Shown one piece after another: positions 8,820 through 17,158 of a DNA stretch of 52,430 nucleotides (position 1 is its first letter; the number at the start of each line of letters is the position of its first letter). The DNA is from Bacteroidota bacterium (GTDB taxonomy: Bacteria; Bacteroidota; Bacteroidia; 2-12-FULL-35-15). Below the pieces are notes generated by a model. The model was not told the origin of the DNA and made no database searches. It was given only the letters and a program-made list of their open reading frames with translations. The stretch covers positions 1-52,430 of the forward strand of contig CANFLQ010000007.1 of assembly GCA_947447995.1 (NCBI GenBank), in the 5' to 3' direction. The position numbers were made by a program, and so were the translations under genes.

Positions 8820-9022
8820 ATCCTGAACGTTTATAACGTAAAAGTAGAATGAATATAAACTGCTTTATTTGAAATCTTAAATAGATTTCAACCCTATATT
8901 GTTAATCAATCATATTTTTTTAATCAAATTAACTAAACACCCCTTAATTTAAAACTAAAGGATTAAAGCTAAAATAAAAAAAATATTTTAAATAATTTTA
9001 TATTCTTATTGTAAGTAATTAG

Positions 9023-9030
9023 TAAGTTTG
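9023..9030 (+). promoter_or_regulatory. -7 promoter element for the universal stress protein gene
   Basis: TAAGTTTG matches TAnnTTTG, 43 bases before the chosen ATG in a very AT-rich spacer. No clear -33 box at the right distance. Confidence 0.4.
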
Positions 9031-9073
9031 TTCAATATTGTTTATATTTAAAAAACACTTAAATCAAATACAC

Positions 9074-9949
9074 ATGAGATTATTTAAAATTGAAAAAATT
9101 TTAGTTCCGATTGATTTTTCGGAAACATCGATGCTTGCAATTGAACACGCTGCATTTACAGCGCAATTATTCAAAGCTGAGTTAGTTTTATTACATGTTA
9201 TAGAAAAACATTTTGAAAAATTCAATATTGTTGTTCCTGAATTAAGAGTTGAATCACCTAGTGGGATGACGAATGCTGTTGAAAAACGTTTAGAAGATAT
9301 TGCCCAAAATATACGTTCAAAATATGGTGTAAAATCAACTTGTACTACTACTGATGGCAATATTTTTACAGAAGTTATTTCAATTTCTAAAGAACACAAA
9401 ACTGATTTGGTGATAATGGGTACCCATGGTACATCTGGTTTTGTAGAATTTTTTGTAGGAAGCAACACCTTTAAAGTTGCTTCCCAGTCAGAATGTCCTG
9501 TTATTTCAATTCAGTCACATGCCCAAAAACTGGGATTTAAAGAAATTGTATTACCTATCGATCTTTCTGCTCATTCTCGTCAAAAGGTTCATCATGCAAT
9601 TGTTATGGCAAAACATTTTGCATCTATCATTCATTTGGTTGGGCTTGAAGATTCTAATGATGAATTAGAGTTAAAAAAACTACATCAACAAATGGATCAG
9701 ATAGAAGCTATTATTGCAAAAAATAATTTAACATCTATTAAAAAATTTCTGCCAGCAAACGATCAAGCTAAAATGACAATGGAGTATGCTACCGAAGTAA
9801 ATGCCGATCTTATAATTATTATGACTGATCAGGATGAAAATTTGAGCGGACGTTTATTGGGAAGTTATGCACAGCAAATTGTAAATCATTCTAAAATTCC
9901 GGTAATGAGTATTCAACCCAATTTTGGCAATGCCGATTGGGGACACTAA
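9074..9949 (+). CDS. Tandem universal stress protein (UspA family)
   Basis: 291 residues made of two Usp domains (about 1-150 and 155-291). The first keeps the ATP-binding pattern G-x2-G-x8-10-G-S as GTHGTSGFVEFFVGS, with the start ILVPIDFSE. The second begins IVLPIDLSAHS and has a degenerate loop, GRLLGSYAQ. Cytoplasmic stress and energy-status proteins of this layout are common in Bacteroidota. The ATG at 9074 is preferred over an in-frame upstream TTG at 9038, because homologous Usp proteins start about eight residues before ILVPIDF. A strong terminator follows. Confidence 0.92.
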   Translation: MRLFKIEKILVPIDFSETSMLAIEHAAFTAQLFKAELVLLHVIEKHFEKFNIVVPELRVESPSGMTNAVEKRLEDIAQNIRSKYGVKSTCTTTDGNIFTEVISISKEHKTDLVIMGTHGTSGFVEFFVGSNTFKVASQSECPVISIQSHAQKLGFKEIVLPIDLSAHSRQKVHHAIVMAKHFASIIHLVGLEDSNDELELKKLHQQMDQIEAIIAKNNLTSIKKFLPANDQAKMTMEYATEVNADLIIIMTDQDENLSGRLLGSYAQQIVNHSKIPVMSIQPNFGNADWGH

Positions 9950-9967
9950 AACCTATCAATTAAAAAT

Positions 9968-10002
9968 AAAAAATCCGTTTTGCTTTGCAAAACGGATTTT
10001 TT
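9968..10002. terminator. Bidirectional intrinsic terminator
   Basis: Perfect 16-base inverted repeat (AAAAAATCCGTTTTGC / GCAAAACGGATTTTTT) around a TTT loop. It has a GC-containing core and runs of A and T on either side. It sits between the converging usp gene and the DUF4197 gene and can serve both. Confidence 0.9.
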
Positions 10003-10027
10003 ATTGGATCAAATTTTTAAAAATTTA

Positions 10028-10774
10028 CTATTGAGTTACGCTACCAAATACTTTTTTTAAAATATCATTAACACGAGCAGCGGGGTTTTTACGAATTTTT
10101 AATTCTTCGTCAGCAATTAATTTAAACAAACCTATTGTTGCCCTTTCGGTAACATATGCTGTTAAATCAGGATTTTGTTTTTCAATAAATGGAATTTTAT
10201 TATATTGGCTAATAATTGGATTCCAATATTTTGTGAGTTCTACCTTATCAATAGCAGATTGAACAATCGGTGTAAACTTTTGCTTTAATTCAGCCGATGT
10301 TTTATCTGTTAAATATTGAGTAGCTGCATTATCTTTCCCCTTTAAAATTGCAAAGCCATCCCCTATACTCATTCCTTGTATTGCGTTAATAAAAACAGGT
10401 GCTGCATTTTTAGCTGCTTCTTCCGCAGCACGATTTAATGTAAGTACAAATTTATCGGTTTGATCCTTAAAACCTATGGCATCCATTTTATCTTTCACTT
10501 TTTGAGCTTGTGGAGGAAAAGGAATAAACAATGCTGGATTTTTATAAAAACCATCCAATTTTGAAGCAAAAGAAGTGGAATTATTGGTTCCTAAGGTTAA
10601 AGCATTTTTTAATCCACTAATTACATCGGCATTAGTTAATGGGCTTGTTCCATTTGTTGTAGCGCTATTAAGCACTTTAGTTGCAACTTGAGCTGTTTTT
10701 TGTAATTCCTGAGAAGTACAAGCGCTTATTGATAAGACAGCAAACGCAAATGATGGCATTATGATTTTTTTCAT
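10028..10774 (-). CDS. DUF4197 family lipoprotein
   Basis: 248 residues. The N terminus has a basic start, a hydrophobic stretch and the lipobox-like SISAC with Cys19, indicating a lipoprotein. The remainder fits DUF4197: DVISGLKNAL near the start, IPFPPQAQKV, and the C-terminal ATIGLFKLIADEE region. Function of the family is not established. It stands alone, transcribed toward the shared terminator. Confidence 0.85.
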   Translation of the reverse strand: MKKIIMPSFAFAVLSISACTSQELQKTAQVATKVLNSATTNGTSPLTNADVISGLKNALTLGTNNSTSFASKLDGFYKNPALFIPFPPQAQKVKDKMDAIGFKDQTDKFVLTLNRAAEEAAKNAAPVFINAIQGMSIGDGFAILKGKDNAATQYLTDKTSAELKQKFTPIVQSAIDKVELTKYWNPIISQYNKIPFIEKQNPDLTAYVTERATIGLFKLIADEELKIRKNPAARVNDILKKVFGSVTQ

Positions 10775-10796
10775 TTTAGGTTAATTTAGGTTTCTG

Positions 10797-10808
10797 CTCC
10801 TAAAGGAG
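10797..10808 (-). repeat. CTCCTTTAGGAG hairpin core in the DUF4197 leader
   Basis: The minus strand reads CTCCTTTAGGAG, identical to the centre of the REP-like element at 38201-38212 and close to copy A at 3085-3125. It lies 22 bases upstream of the DUF4197 start and could form a small leader hairpin. This may be a minimal relic of the same repeat family or coincidence. Confidence 0.35.
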
Positions 10809-10911
10809 TCAATATTATGTTATTTTTATTATGATATTTATTTTAATTGTTATACCCGTTTTTCCATTATTGCTATTTACGTTGGAAAAATATGATATGA
10901 TATAATTTACT

Positions 10912-11535
10912 TTACTTTATTTCAAAATCTAACATTTTTTGATTTTCAATAAATGCTTCTAATCTATCCGAAATTTTTACTGGTCCAACGCCTTCAGGAG
11001 TTCCTGTATAAATCAAATCTCCGGTTTTAAGTGTAAAAAATTGAGAAACGTATGATATTATTTCGTCAAAAGATGTTAATATGCTTTTTGTATTCCCTTT
11101 TTGAACAATATTTCCGTTAATGTTCAAATGGAAATTCACATTATTTATATCGGTAAACTGTTTTTTATTTACAAATTCCCCCACAACTGCTGCACCATCA
11201 AAAGCTTTTGATTTTTCCCAAGGCAATCCTTTTTCTTTTAATTTAGCTTGTAAATCTCTGGCGGTGAAATCAATTCCTATGCCAATTTCATCGTAATACT
11301 TATTTGCAAATTGAACTTGAATATTTTTACCTGGTTTATTTATCTTCAAAACCAATTCCACTTCATGATGAATATTTTTTGAAAACGAGGGGTAATAAAA
11401 GGGCTGATTATCTTTAATCAAAGCTGTATCTGGCTTCATAAATATAACAGGCTCTTCAGGTTTTACAAAGCCCAAATCTTTATTCATTTCCTTAATGTGA
11501 GCACTATAATTAAGGCCTATACATATAATTTTCAT
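10912..11535 (-). CDS. Fumarylacetoacetate hydrolase (FAH) family protein
   Basis: 207 residues, the size of single-domain FAH proteins such as YcgM. The divalent-metal site is visible as HHEVELVLKI (about residues 56-65, giving the two Glu ligands) and the following D-T-RD pattern in GIDFTARDLQ. The C-terminal GDLIYTGTPEGVGPV block is characteristic. Members hydrolyse or decarboxylate beta-diketo acids such as acylpyruvates and oxaloacetate. The exact substrate cannot be told. No pathway neighbours are adjacent. Confidence 0.9.
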   Translation of the reverse strand: MKIICIGLNYSAHIKEMNKDLGFVKPEEPVIFMKPDTALIKDNQPFYYPSFSKNIHHEVELVLKINKPGKNIQVQFANKYYDEIGIGIDFTARDLQAKLKEKGLPWEKSKAFDGAAVVGEFVNKKQFTDINNVNFHLNINGNIVQKGNTKSILTSFDEIISYVSQFFTLKTGDLIYTGTPEGVGPVKISDRLEAFIENQKMLDFEIK

Positions 11536-11594
11536 AGACTATTTTTTAAAAATTTATTACATCCAATCTAGTTCTCTATTCCAAAAATTCCTTT

Positions 11595-11602
11595 CAAAAG
11601 TA
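11595..11602 (-). promoter_or_regulatory. -7 promoter element for the FAH gene
   Basis: The minus strand reads TACTTTTG (TAnnTTTG), about 60 bases upstream of the start codon. Confidence 0.4.
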
Positions 11603-11633
11603 AACTTTTTATTAGAATCTAAAATAGAATATT

Positions 11634-11675
11634 AATAGAAAGCCAATGAAAATTAATTTCCATTGGCTTTCTATT
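11634..11675 (-). terminator. Intrinsic terminator downstream of a relic gene
   Basis: Perfect 15-base arms (AATAGAAAGCCAATG / CATTGGCTTTCTATT) flank a 12-base AT-rich loop. On the minus strand the hairpin is followed by a T-rich stretch. It lies just beyond the stop codon of the T9SS relic at 11788-11990, so it is probably that former gene's own terminator. Confidence 0.65.
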
Positions 11676-11787
11676 GATATTTACACTAAATTTTATGCTA
11701 CTGCCTTATATACTACCATATCTAAATTTTAAAACTTTGGATATGGTAAAATAATAATTAAGTCCAATTTGCAAAACATCACGTTTA

Positions 11788-11990
11788 TTATATTATAATA
11801 ATTTTATCTCGTTTTACTTCAACGCCATCAATAGTAACTCTGTAACAGTATGTTCCATTGTTCAGCAGGTCATTATTTATTTGTAACTGAGTAGCTTTAT
11901 TATCTAATAAATATGATCCCAACAACCTATCTTCAGACAGTTATTGTTTGAACCTAGTAGAGGTATTTCATAGTATATTGTTTTAAAAGT
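11788..11990 (-). pseudogene. Frameshifted C-terminal relic of a T9SS-sorted surface protein
   Basis: Read on the minus strand, one frame gives KTIYYEIPLLGSNNNCLKI. After a one-base shift a second frame continues with DRLLGSYLLDNKATQLQI, then NNGTYCYRVTIDGVEV, KRDKIIII and a stop at 11788. Together this is the shape of the type A sorting domain (por secretion system C-terminal domain), about 65 residues, ending in the usual K-hydrophobic tail. An in-frame stop lies directly upstream and no body of the protein remains. The intact terminator just downstream suggests a decayed full-length gene. Confidence 0.75.
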
Positions 11991-12530
11991 TTAGTTTATA
12001 TTGTACTTACCTCTTTCCATTTGATTTAGGTTGCTTGTATGCTCATTCCTTTTGTTTATCAAATAACTCCTGTGGTTTATTTTTTCTTTCCTGCTATTTA
12101 TAACAAAAAAAGTTATTTAATTACTGCTTTGTAACTGTTTAAAAAGTTGAGTTATTAAGATATTGTAAAAAAGTCAACAATTTTGCTTCGCTTAATTAAT
12201 TTTGGAGATGCAGAGTATCTTATTATCCTGATTCAAAAAATGCAACCTTTTTAGGCTTTTTAGCGTCTTAAGCAGTCAAAGCCGTTAAATAAGTTAATAT
12301 GGTATAAGATTTCATTTTTTTATGCAAAGGCTTCATTCAATACGTACATTGCGATACTTTTTCAGTAGATGCAATCTCAAACAATGATTGATGTGAGATC
12401 GAGTGTCTGCTTCAACACAGAATGTACCTTGCAATGACGCTCTAAATTGGCTTTCTATTATTTAATAAATTAACTTATATAAAATCTAATAATAATAATA
12501 ATACGGAAAATAAAATAAAATAAAAAAACA
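11991..12530. other. Non-coding stretch before the large surface-protein gene
   Basis: About 540 AT-rich bases without a supportable gene. It holds an imperfect inverted repeat at 12342-12440, an AAT-type microsatellite near 12488-12502 and an A-rich leader with repeated AAAAT units directly before the ATG at 12531. I could not place a convincing TAnnTTTG box. Confidence 0.5.
12342..12440. repeat. Imperfect inverted repeat, MITE/REP-like
   Basis: The left part (CGTACATTGCGATAC ... GCAATCTCA) and the right part (TGAGATCGAG ... GTACCTTGCAATGACG) are imperfect reverse complements around a short centre. The ends CATTGC/GCAATG and inner GCAATCTCA/TGAGATC are the best-matching blocks. It resembles a non-autonomous palindromic element, degenerate. 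Confidence 0.4.
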
Positions 12531-15500
12531 ATGAAATTAGCAATTAGCATACTACTTTCATTTATACTTAGTGCGGTATTAAGCTGTACTGTTTTTTCAC
12601 AAACTAGCAACTGTTCAACTTGCACAAATGCAGGATTTGAATCTGGAACAAGTTCTTGGGATTATTATACTGGTACAGCGTGTCAAAGCCCTACCAGTGA
12701 ACCATGCGACATGGTTTCAGGATTTAATGCTACACAACATTCAATACAAAGCATTGGTGCTTATGACCCTGTTATTGGAGGCACTATTTTACCCGTTGTT
12801 CCGCCAGGTGGTGGATCAAAAGCACTTAGAATTGGGGATGGAAATATTTCTGGGGCCAAGGCTTCTAGAGCTACAATTTATTACAATGTAACACAAGCCA
12901 CGGCTAATTTTGCCTACCAATATGCAGTTGTATTGCAAGAACCTCAGGGAGGTGGAAACCCTCATACAGATGCGCAACGTCCATACTTTACTATAAGAGT
13001 ATACGATGAAAATGGCAATTCAATAGCATGTGGCGACCTATTTGTATTAGCTAGCCCACCCATCACCAATTTTATAGAAGCTAAACCAAATAGTAAAATA
13101 TGGTATCGCCCATGGACAAAAGCGCTAATTAATTTATCTAGCCAAATTGGCAAATGCGTAAAAATAGAATTTACAGCTGCGGATTGTGCACTAAACGAAC
13201 ACTACGGTTATGCTTATGTGGATGCTAATTGCATTTCACTTGACACAATTATAACATCTTCTAACCAATGTGGAGGTTATACCTTAACTGGACCTGTAAA
13301 CGCAAGGGATTATACCTGGACAAATACCACCGTTGGGGGCACAACAGGAATTGATGGTCCTAACAATACACGCACCATAAATATTAATAGATCGGGTACT
13401 TATCAGTTGCTAATGTCATCGGCATTGGGGCCCAATTGTTCAACAAAACTTAATATTACTGTTGATACCGTTTTTTCTAACCCTACTGATTTTACACCAA
13501 ATACTGGTTGTAGTAGTATTACTACTCAATTTAAAGACATTTCAACTCCTGGTGGTACTATTTCAAGTTGGGCTTGGGATTTTAATAACGATGGCGTTAC
13601 CGATAAAACAATAAAAAACCCCAGTTATAACTTCCCCACAGCGGGTATTTATCCTGTAACTTTAAGTATAAAAGTAGGTTCGTGTACTGCTTCTATTACA
13701 AAAAATGTTTCTGTAAATCTTCCATCATTACCAACTATACAACCTGCCGGACCATTCTGTTTGGCTTCTTCTCCCATTACTTTAGTTACAGATATTTCTG
13801 GTGGAACTTGGACAGGTAATGGTATAACCAACGCTTCCACTGGAAATTTTGACCCTTCCCTAGCAAAACCAGGGGATAACCAAATTATTTATTCTACCCC
13901 AGCAAGCTGCCCTGGCAGGGATACAATAACCATACATATCAATGCTCCAATTTCTGTATCTGGTAGCAATCTTAATTTATGTTCGGGGAATACAGGTAAA
14001 CTTGGAGGATCACCTACTTTAGGGTACTCTTATAACTGGACACCTGCAACAGGTTTAAGTGCTACCAATATATCTAACCCTACGGTAACTTTAATAAATA
14101 ATGGTACAACACCTCAATCCTTAGTATATTTTGTAACAACAACTGTGGACTCCACAGGATGTTATTCTTCCGATTCGGTAAAAGTAACCGTAAATTCAAA
14201 ACCATTAGTAAATGCTGGTAACAATCAATCTATTTGCAGTGGATCAACTGTTGCCTTGGCTGGATCTGTTGCTGGTTCGGCAAGCAGCTATACTTGGTTA
14301 GGAGGCACTGGAACTTATAACCCCAATAACACAACTTTAACAAATATATACACGCCAAGTGCAACTGAAATTGCCTCTGGAAGCGCAACTTTAACCTTAA
14401 CTGCAAATGCCCCTCTGGGAACTTGTTCTCAGGTAATAGATGCTATTACCATTTATATTAGCAAAACACCAACAGTTAGTGTTGGATCCGACCAAACTGT
14501 TTGTGCTGGCAATACTATTAATTTGAGTGCCACCCTTGGAGGATCGGCAAACAGTGGTTCATGGTTGGGCGGAGCAGGTACTTTTAACCCTAACAATAGC
14601 AGCACAAACGTTGCATATACATCGGATCCAACCGAAGAATCTAATGGCTATGTTACCCTCACATTTACTAGCAATGATCCTCCTGGAGCGTGCAGTTCTG
14701 CATCTGATCAAGTTAAAATTTTTATGCTCCCTAAAGCAATAGCAAATGCTGGGGCAGATAAGGCGCTGTGTTATGGATCACCTGTTTTGCTTGCGGGTTC
14801 GGTTACCGGAAACGGTACTACTGCTACTTGGAGCGGAGGAGCAGGAACCTTTAGTCCTGACAATAAAAACATTATGGCTTCTTACACACCATCGGCAGCG
14901 GAATTAACTGCTGGTAGTTTTATTTTAACTTTAACAACCGATGCTTCCGCTCCATGTCCCTCTTACAGTGATCAGGTTAAAATTACTGTTAACCAAACGG
15001 CTACAGTAAATGCAGGTATGGACCAATTAATTTGTATTGATAGCACTGTGTCAACGGCAAACACCATAACTCTAGCGGCTAGTTATGGTGGAGCTGCTTC
15101 TTCAGGATTATGGACTGGAGGAGCTGGAACCTTTAGTCCCAACAATACTGTTGCAAATGCTACATACTCCTTAAATAAATCAGAAATAAATAAAGCAAAC
15201 CTTAACTTAATATTTACAACGAATGATCCGGCCGGACCTTGCCCTTCGGTAAATGATCAAATGAGCATTATCATCAATCAAATACCAAGAGTAAATGCAG
15301 GAGCTGACCAAACCGTTTGCGAGGGATCTACAATTGTATTATCTGGAGCTGTAAGCGGAACCGCTACTGATGTAAATTGGACAGGCGGTTCTGGAACTTT
15401 TAATCCAAATAACAAAAGTATAAACAGTATATACACTCCAACTGCTATAGAGGCTGTATCTGGCAATGTATTTTTAACAGTAACTACCAACGACCCTATT

Positions 15501-16919
15501 GGGCCTTGCCCTGCCGCTTCCGATCAAATGCAATTAAATATCAATTCTACGGCAACTGTAAATGCTGGGGTAGACCAAATTATTTGTATTGGTAATATTG
15601 TTAGTTTGGCTGCTACTTTAAGTGGATCAGCTAGTAGCGGCGTTTGGACTGGAGGTACTGGTACTTTTAATCCAAACAATACAAATCCAAATGCAATATA
15701 TACACCATCGATATCGGAAAAAACAGCAGGAAATGTACTACTCACTTACACATCAAACGACCCTAGCGGACCATGTAATGCAACAAGCGACCAACTAACA
15801 ATTACCATTAATCAACTACCTAGCGTAAATCCAGGTACTACTCAACCTGTATGCTCTGGATTAGCAGTTCCTTTAGCAGGTTCAATTGGAGGTTCCGCAA
15901 AAAATGGAATATGGTCTGGAGGAAATGGTAAATACGCACCCAACAATATCACATTAAATGCTATATACACTCCAACTAAAGCAGAATATGATGCAGGAAC
16001 TACTACATTAACATTAACATCAAACGACCCTACAGGACCTTGTATGTCAACTTCAGGAAAGGTAAAACTTACTTTTTACCAACCGCCAATTGTTAACTTC
16101 AATGTAAACTCAAGTTCGGGCTGCACTATACATTGTAGCGATTTTACTGAGCAAGCTACGGTGATTGGAGGAGGAAACATTATTAACTGGAATTGGGATT
16201 TTGGTGATGGTGGCTTCAGCAATATTAAAGCACCCAAACATTGTTACTACCAAAGCGGTAATTTTGGTGTTACTTTAAGAGTTACCGATGACAAAGGGTG
16301 TACAGCTTCTGTTATTAAAGATAGCGCAATATTGGTTTTTGAAAAACCAAATGCAGCTTTTTTCGCAACACCTAATCCTGTTTCTCAAATAGATCCTACA
16401 GTAAATTTTCAGAATCAATCATCAAAAGATGTTAATTATTGGTTTTGGGATTTTGGTGATGGAGAAACATTTTCACCAGACCAACCTAATCCATCTCACA
16501 TATACCCTAGCCTAGTTGATAGAAATTATCAACCAGTGTTAATAGTTAGAAATGCAAACTTGTGTTATGATACTGTAAGTTTAGGAAATTTGATACACAT
16601 AGACCCTCAATATTCATTTTACATACCAACTGCTTTTACCCCCGATAATAAAGATGGTGTTAATGATTATTTTTATGGACAAGGTACTGGTATTGATATT
16701 TATGACCTTTGGATTTATGACCGATGGGGAAATATTGTTTTTCATAGTAAAGATTTGAATGAAAAATGGGACGGCAAAGCTTTGGAAATGACTGCATTTT
16801 TTGGATCTAATACAGGAAAAGAACAAGCACAGCGCGATGTTTTTGTTTGGAGGGTTATTTTAACAGATGTTTTTGGCAATTTACATAATTACAATGGCAC
16901 TGTTACCTTGGTTAGATAA
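12531..16919 (+). CDS. Large T9SS type B secreted surface protein with PKD and tandem repeat domains
   Basis: 1462 residues. A signal peptide (MKLAISILLS to about SQTSN) is followed by a lectin-like N-terminal region of about 220 residues. A PKD domain lies near 340-390 (SSWAWDFNNDG). Seven tandem domains of about 90 residues follow (556-1183), each with NAG.(D/N)Q..C, a W.GG.GTF.P(N/D)N centre and a ..C...D end. Two more PKD domains have WNWDFGDGG and WFWDFGDGE. The last 100 residues (from about 1361, YIPTAFTPDNKDGVND, IYDRWGN) are the gliding motility-associated type B sorting domain, which directs export by the type IX system. Probably an adhesin or surface filament protein; no enzymatic domain was recognised. 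Confidence 0.93.
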   Translation: MKLAISILLSFILSAVLSCTVFSQTSNCSTCTNAGFESGTSSWDYYTGTACQSPTSEPCDMVSGFNATQHSIQSIGAYDPVIGGTILPVVPPGGGSKALRIGDGNISGAKASRATIYYNVTQATANFAYQYAVVLQEPQGGGNPHTDAQRPYFTIRVYDENGNSIACGDLFVLASPPITNFIEAKPNSKIWYRPWTKALINLSSQIGKCVKIEFTAADCALNEHYGYAYVDANCISLDTIITSSNQCGGYTLTGPVNARDYTWTNTTVGGTTGIDGPNNTRTININRSGTYQLLMSSALGPNCSTKLNITVDTVFSNPTDFTPNTGCSSITTQFKDISTPGGTISSWAWDFNNDGVTDKTIKNPSYNFPTAGIYPVTLSIKVGSCTASITKNVSVNLPSLPTIQPAGPFCLASSPITLVTDISGGTWTGNGITNASTGNFDPSLAKPGDNQIIYSTPASCPGRDTITIHINAPISVSGSNLNLCSGNTGKLGGSPTLGYSYNWTPATGLSATNISNPTVTLINNGTTPQSLVYFVTTTVDSTGCYSSDSVKVTVNSKPLVNAGNNQSICSGSTVALAGSVAGSASSYTWLGGTGTYNPNNTTLTNIYTPSATEIASGSATLTLTANAPLGTCSQVIDAITIYISKTPTVSVGSDQTVCAGNTINLSATLGGSANSGSWLGGAGTFNPNNSSTNVAYTSDPTEESNGYVTLTFTSNDPPGACSSASDQVKIFMLPKAIANAGADKALCYGSPVLLAGSVTGNGTTATWSGGAGTFSPDNKNIMASYTPSAAELTAGSFILTLTTDASAPCPSYSDQVKITVNQTATVNAGMDQLICIDSTVSTANTITLAASYGGAASSGLWTGGAGTFSPNNTVANATYSLNKSEINKANLNLIFTTNDPAGPCPSVNDQMSIIINQIPRVNAGADQTVCEGSTIVLSGAVSGTATDVNWTGGSGTFNPNNKSINSIYTPTAIEAVSGNVFLTVTTNDPIGPCPAASDQMQLNINSTATVNAGVDQIICIGNIVSLAATLSGSASSGVWTGGTGTFNPNNTNPNAIYTPSISEKTAGNVLLTYTSNDPSGPCNATSDQLTITINQLPSVNPGTTQPVCSGLAVPLAGSIGGSAKNGIWSGGNGKYAPNNITLNAIYTPTKAEYDAGTTTLTLTSNDPTGPCMSTSGKVKLTFYQPPIVNFNVNSSSGCTIHCSDFTEQATVIGGGNIINWNWDFGDGGFSNIKAPKHCYYQSGNFGVTLRVTDDKGCTASVIKDSAILVFEKPNAAFFATPNPVSQIDPTVNFQNQSSKDVNYWFWDFGDGETFSPDQPNPSHIYPSLVDRNYQPVLIVRNANLCYDTVSLGNLIHIDPQYSFYIPTAFTPDNKDGVNDYFYGQGTGIDIYDLWIYDRWGNIVFHSKDLNEKWDGKALEMTAFFGSNTGKEQAQRDVFVWRVILTDVFGNLHNYNGTVTLVR
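14197..16080 (+). repeat. Seven tandem domain repeats within the surface protein gene
   Basis: Seven consecutive units of roughly 260-280 bases encode about 88-95 residues each. Conserved positions across units are NAG..Q..C near the start, (L/T/S)GG.GTF.PNN in the middle and SNDP.GPC near the end. Units are clearly diverged at both DNA and protein level, so the array is old rather than recently expanded. Confidence 0.9.
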
Positions 16920-16932
16920 AAATTGATAACCC

Positions 16933-16962
16933 AATCCCTATTTGCACAAGCAAAGAGGGATT
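16933..16962 (+). terminator. Hairpin downstream of the surface-protein gene
   Basis: AATCCCT-A-TTTGC and GCAAA-G-AGGGATT pair with one mismatch around an ACAA loop, 13 bases after the stop. No pure T-run follows, so it is a probable but not ideal terminator. Confidence 0.55.
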
Positions 16963-17158
16963 GTAAATAAAGCATTTATTAAAAACAACTGTAACTCCAC
17001 CGTTTTATTTGCTCAGAAGTTGTAACTGACTTTTTGAGGTTTTGCTAGGTAAAATATATATTTTATGATAAAATTAAACAACTAAAGTAACATATCCAAT
17101 TAGTCTGTTTTTCAAAAACACCTAATTACTGACTTATTGTTTCTAAAGGTCAGATTCA

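Noticed and set aside
14197-16080. CRISPR-like or non-coding tandem array
   Set aside because: The repeats are in frame, about 270 bases long and diverged, so they are protein domains.
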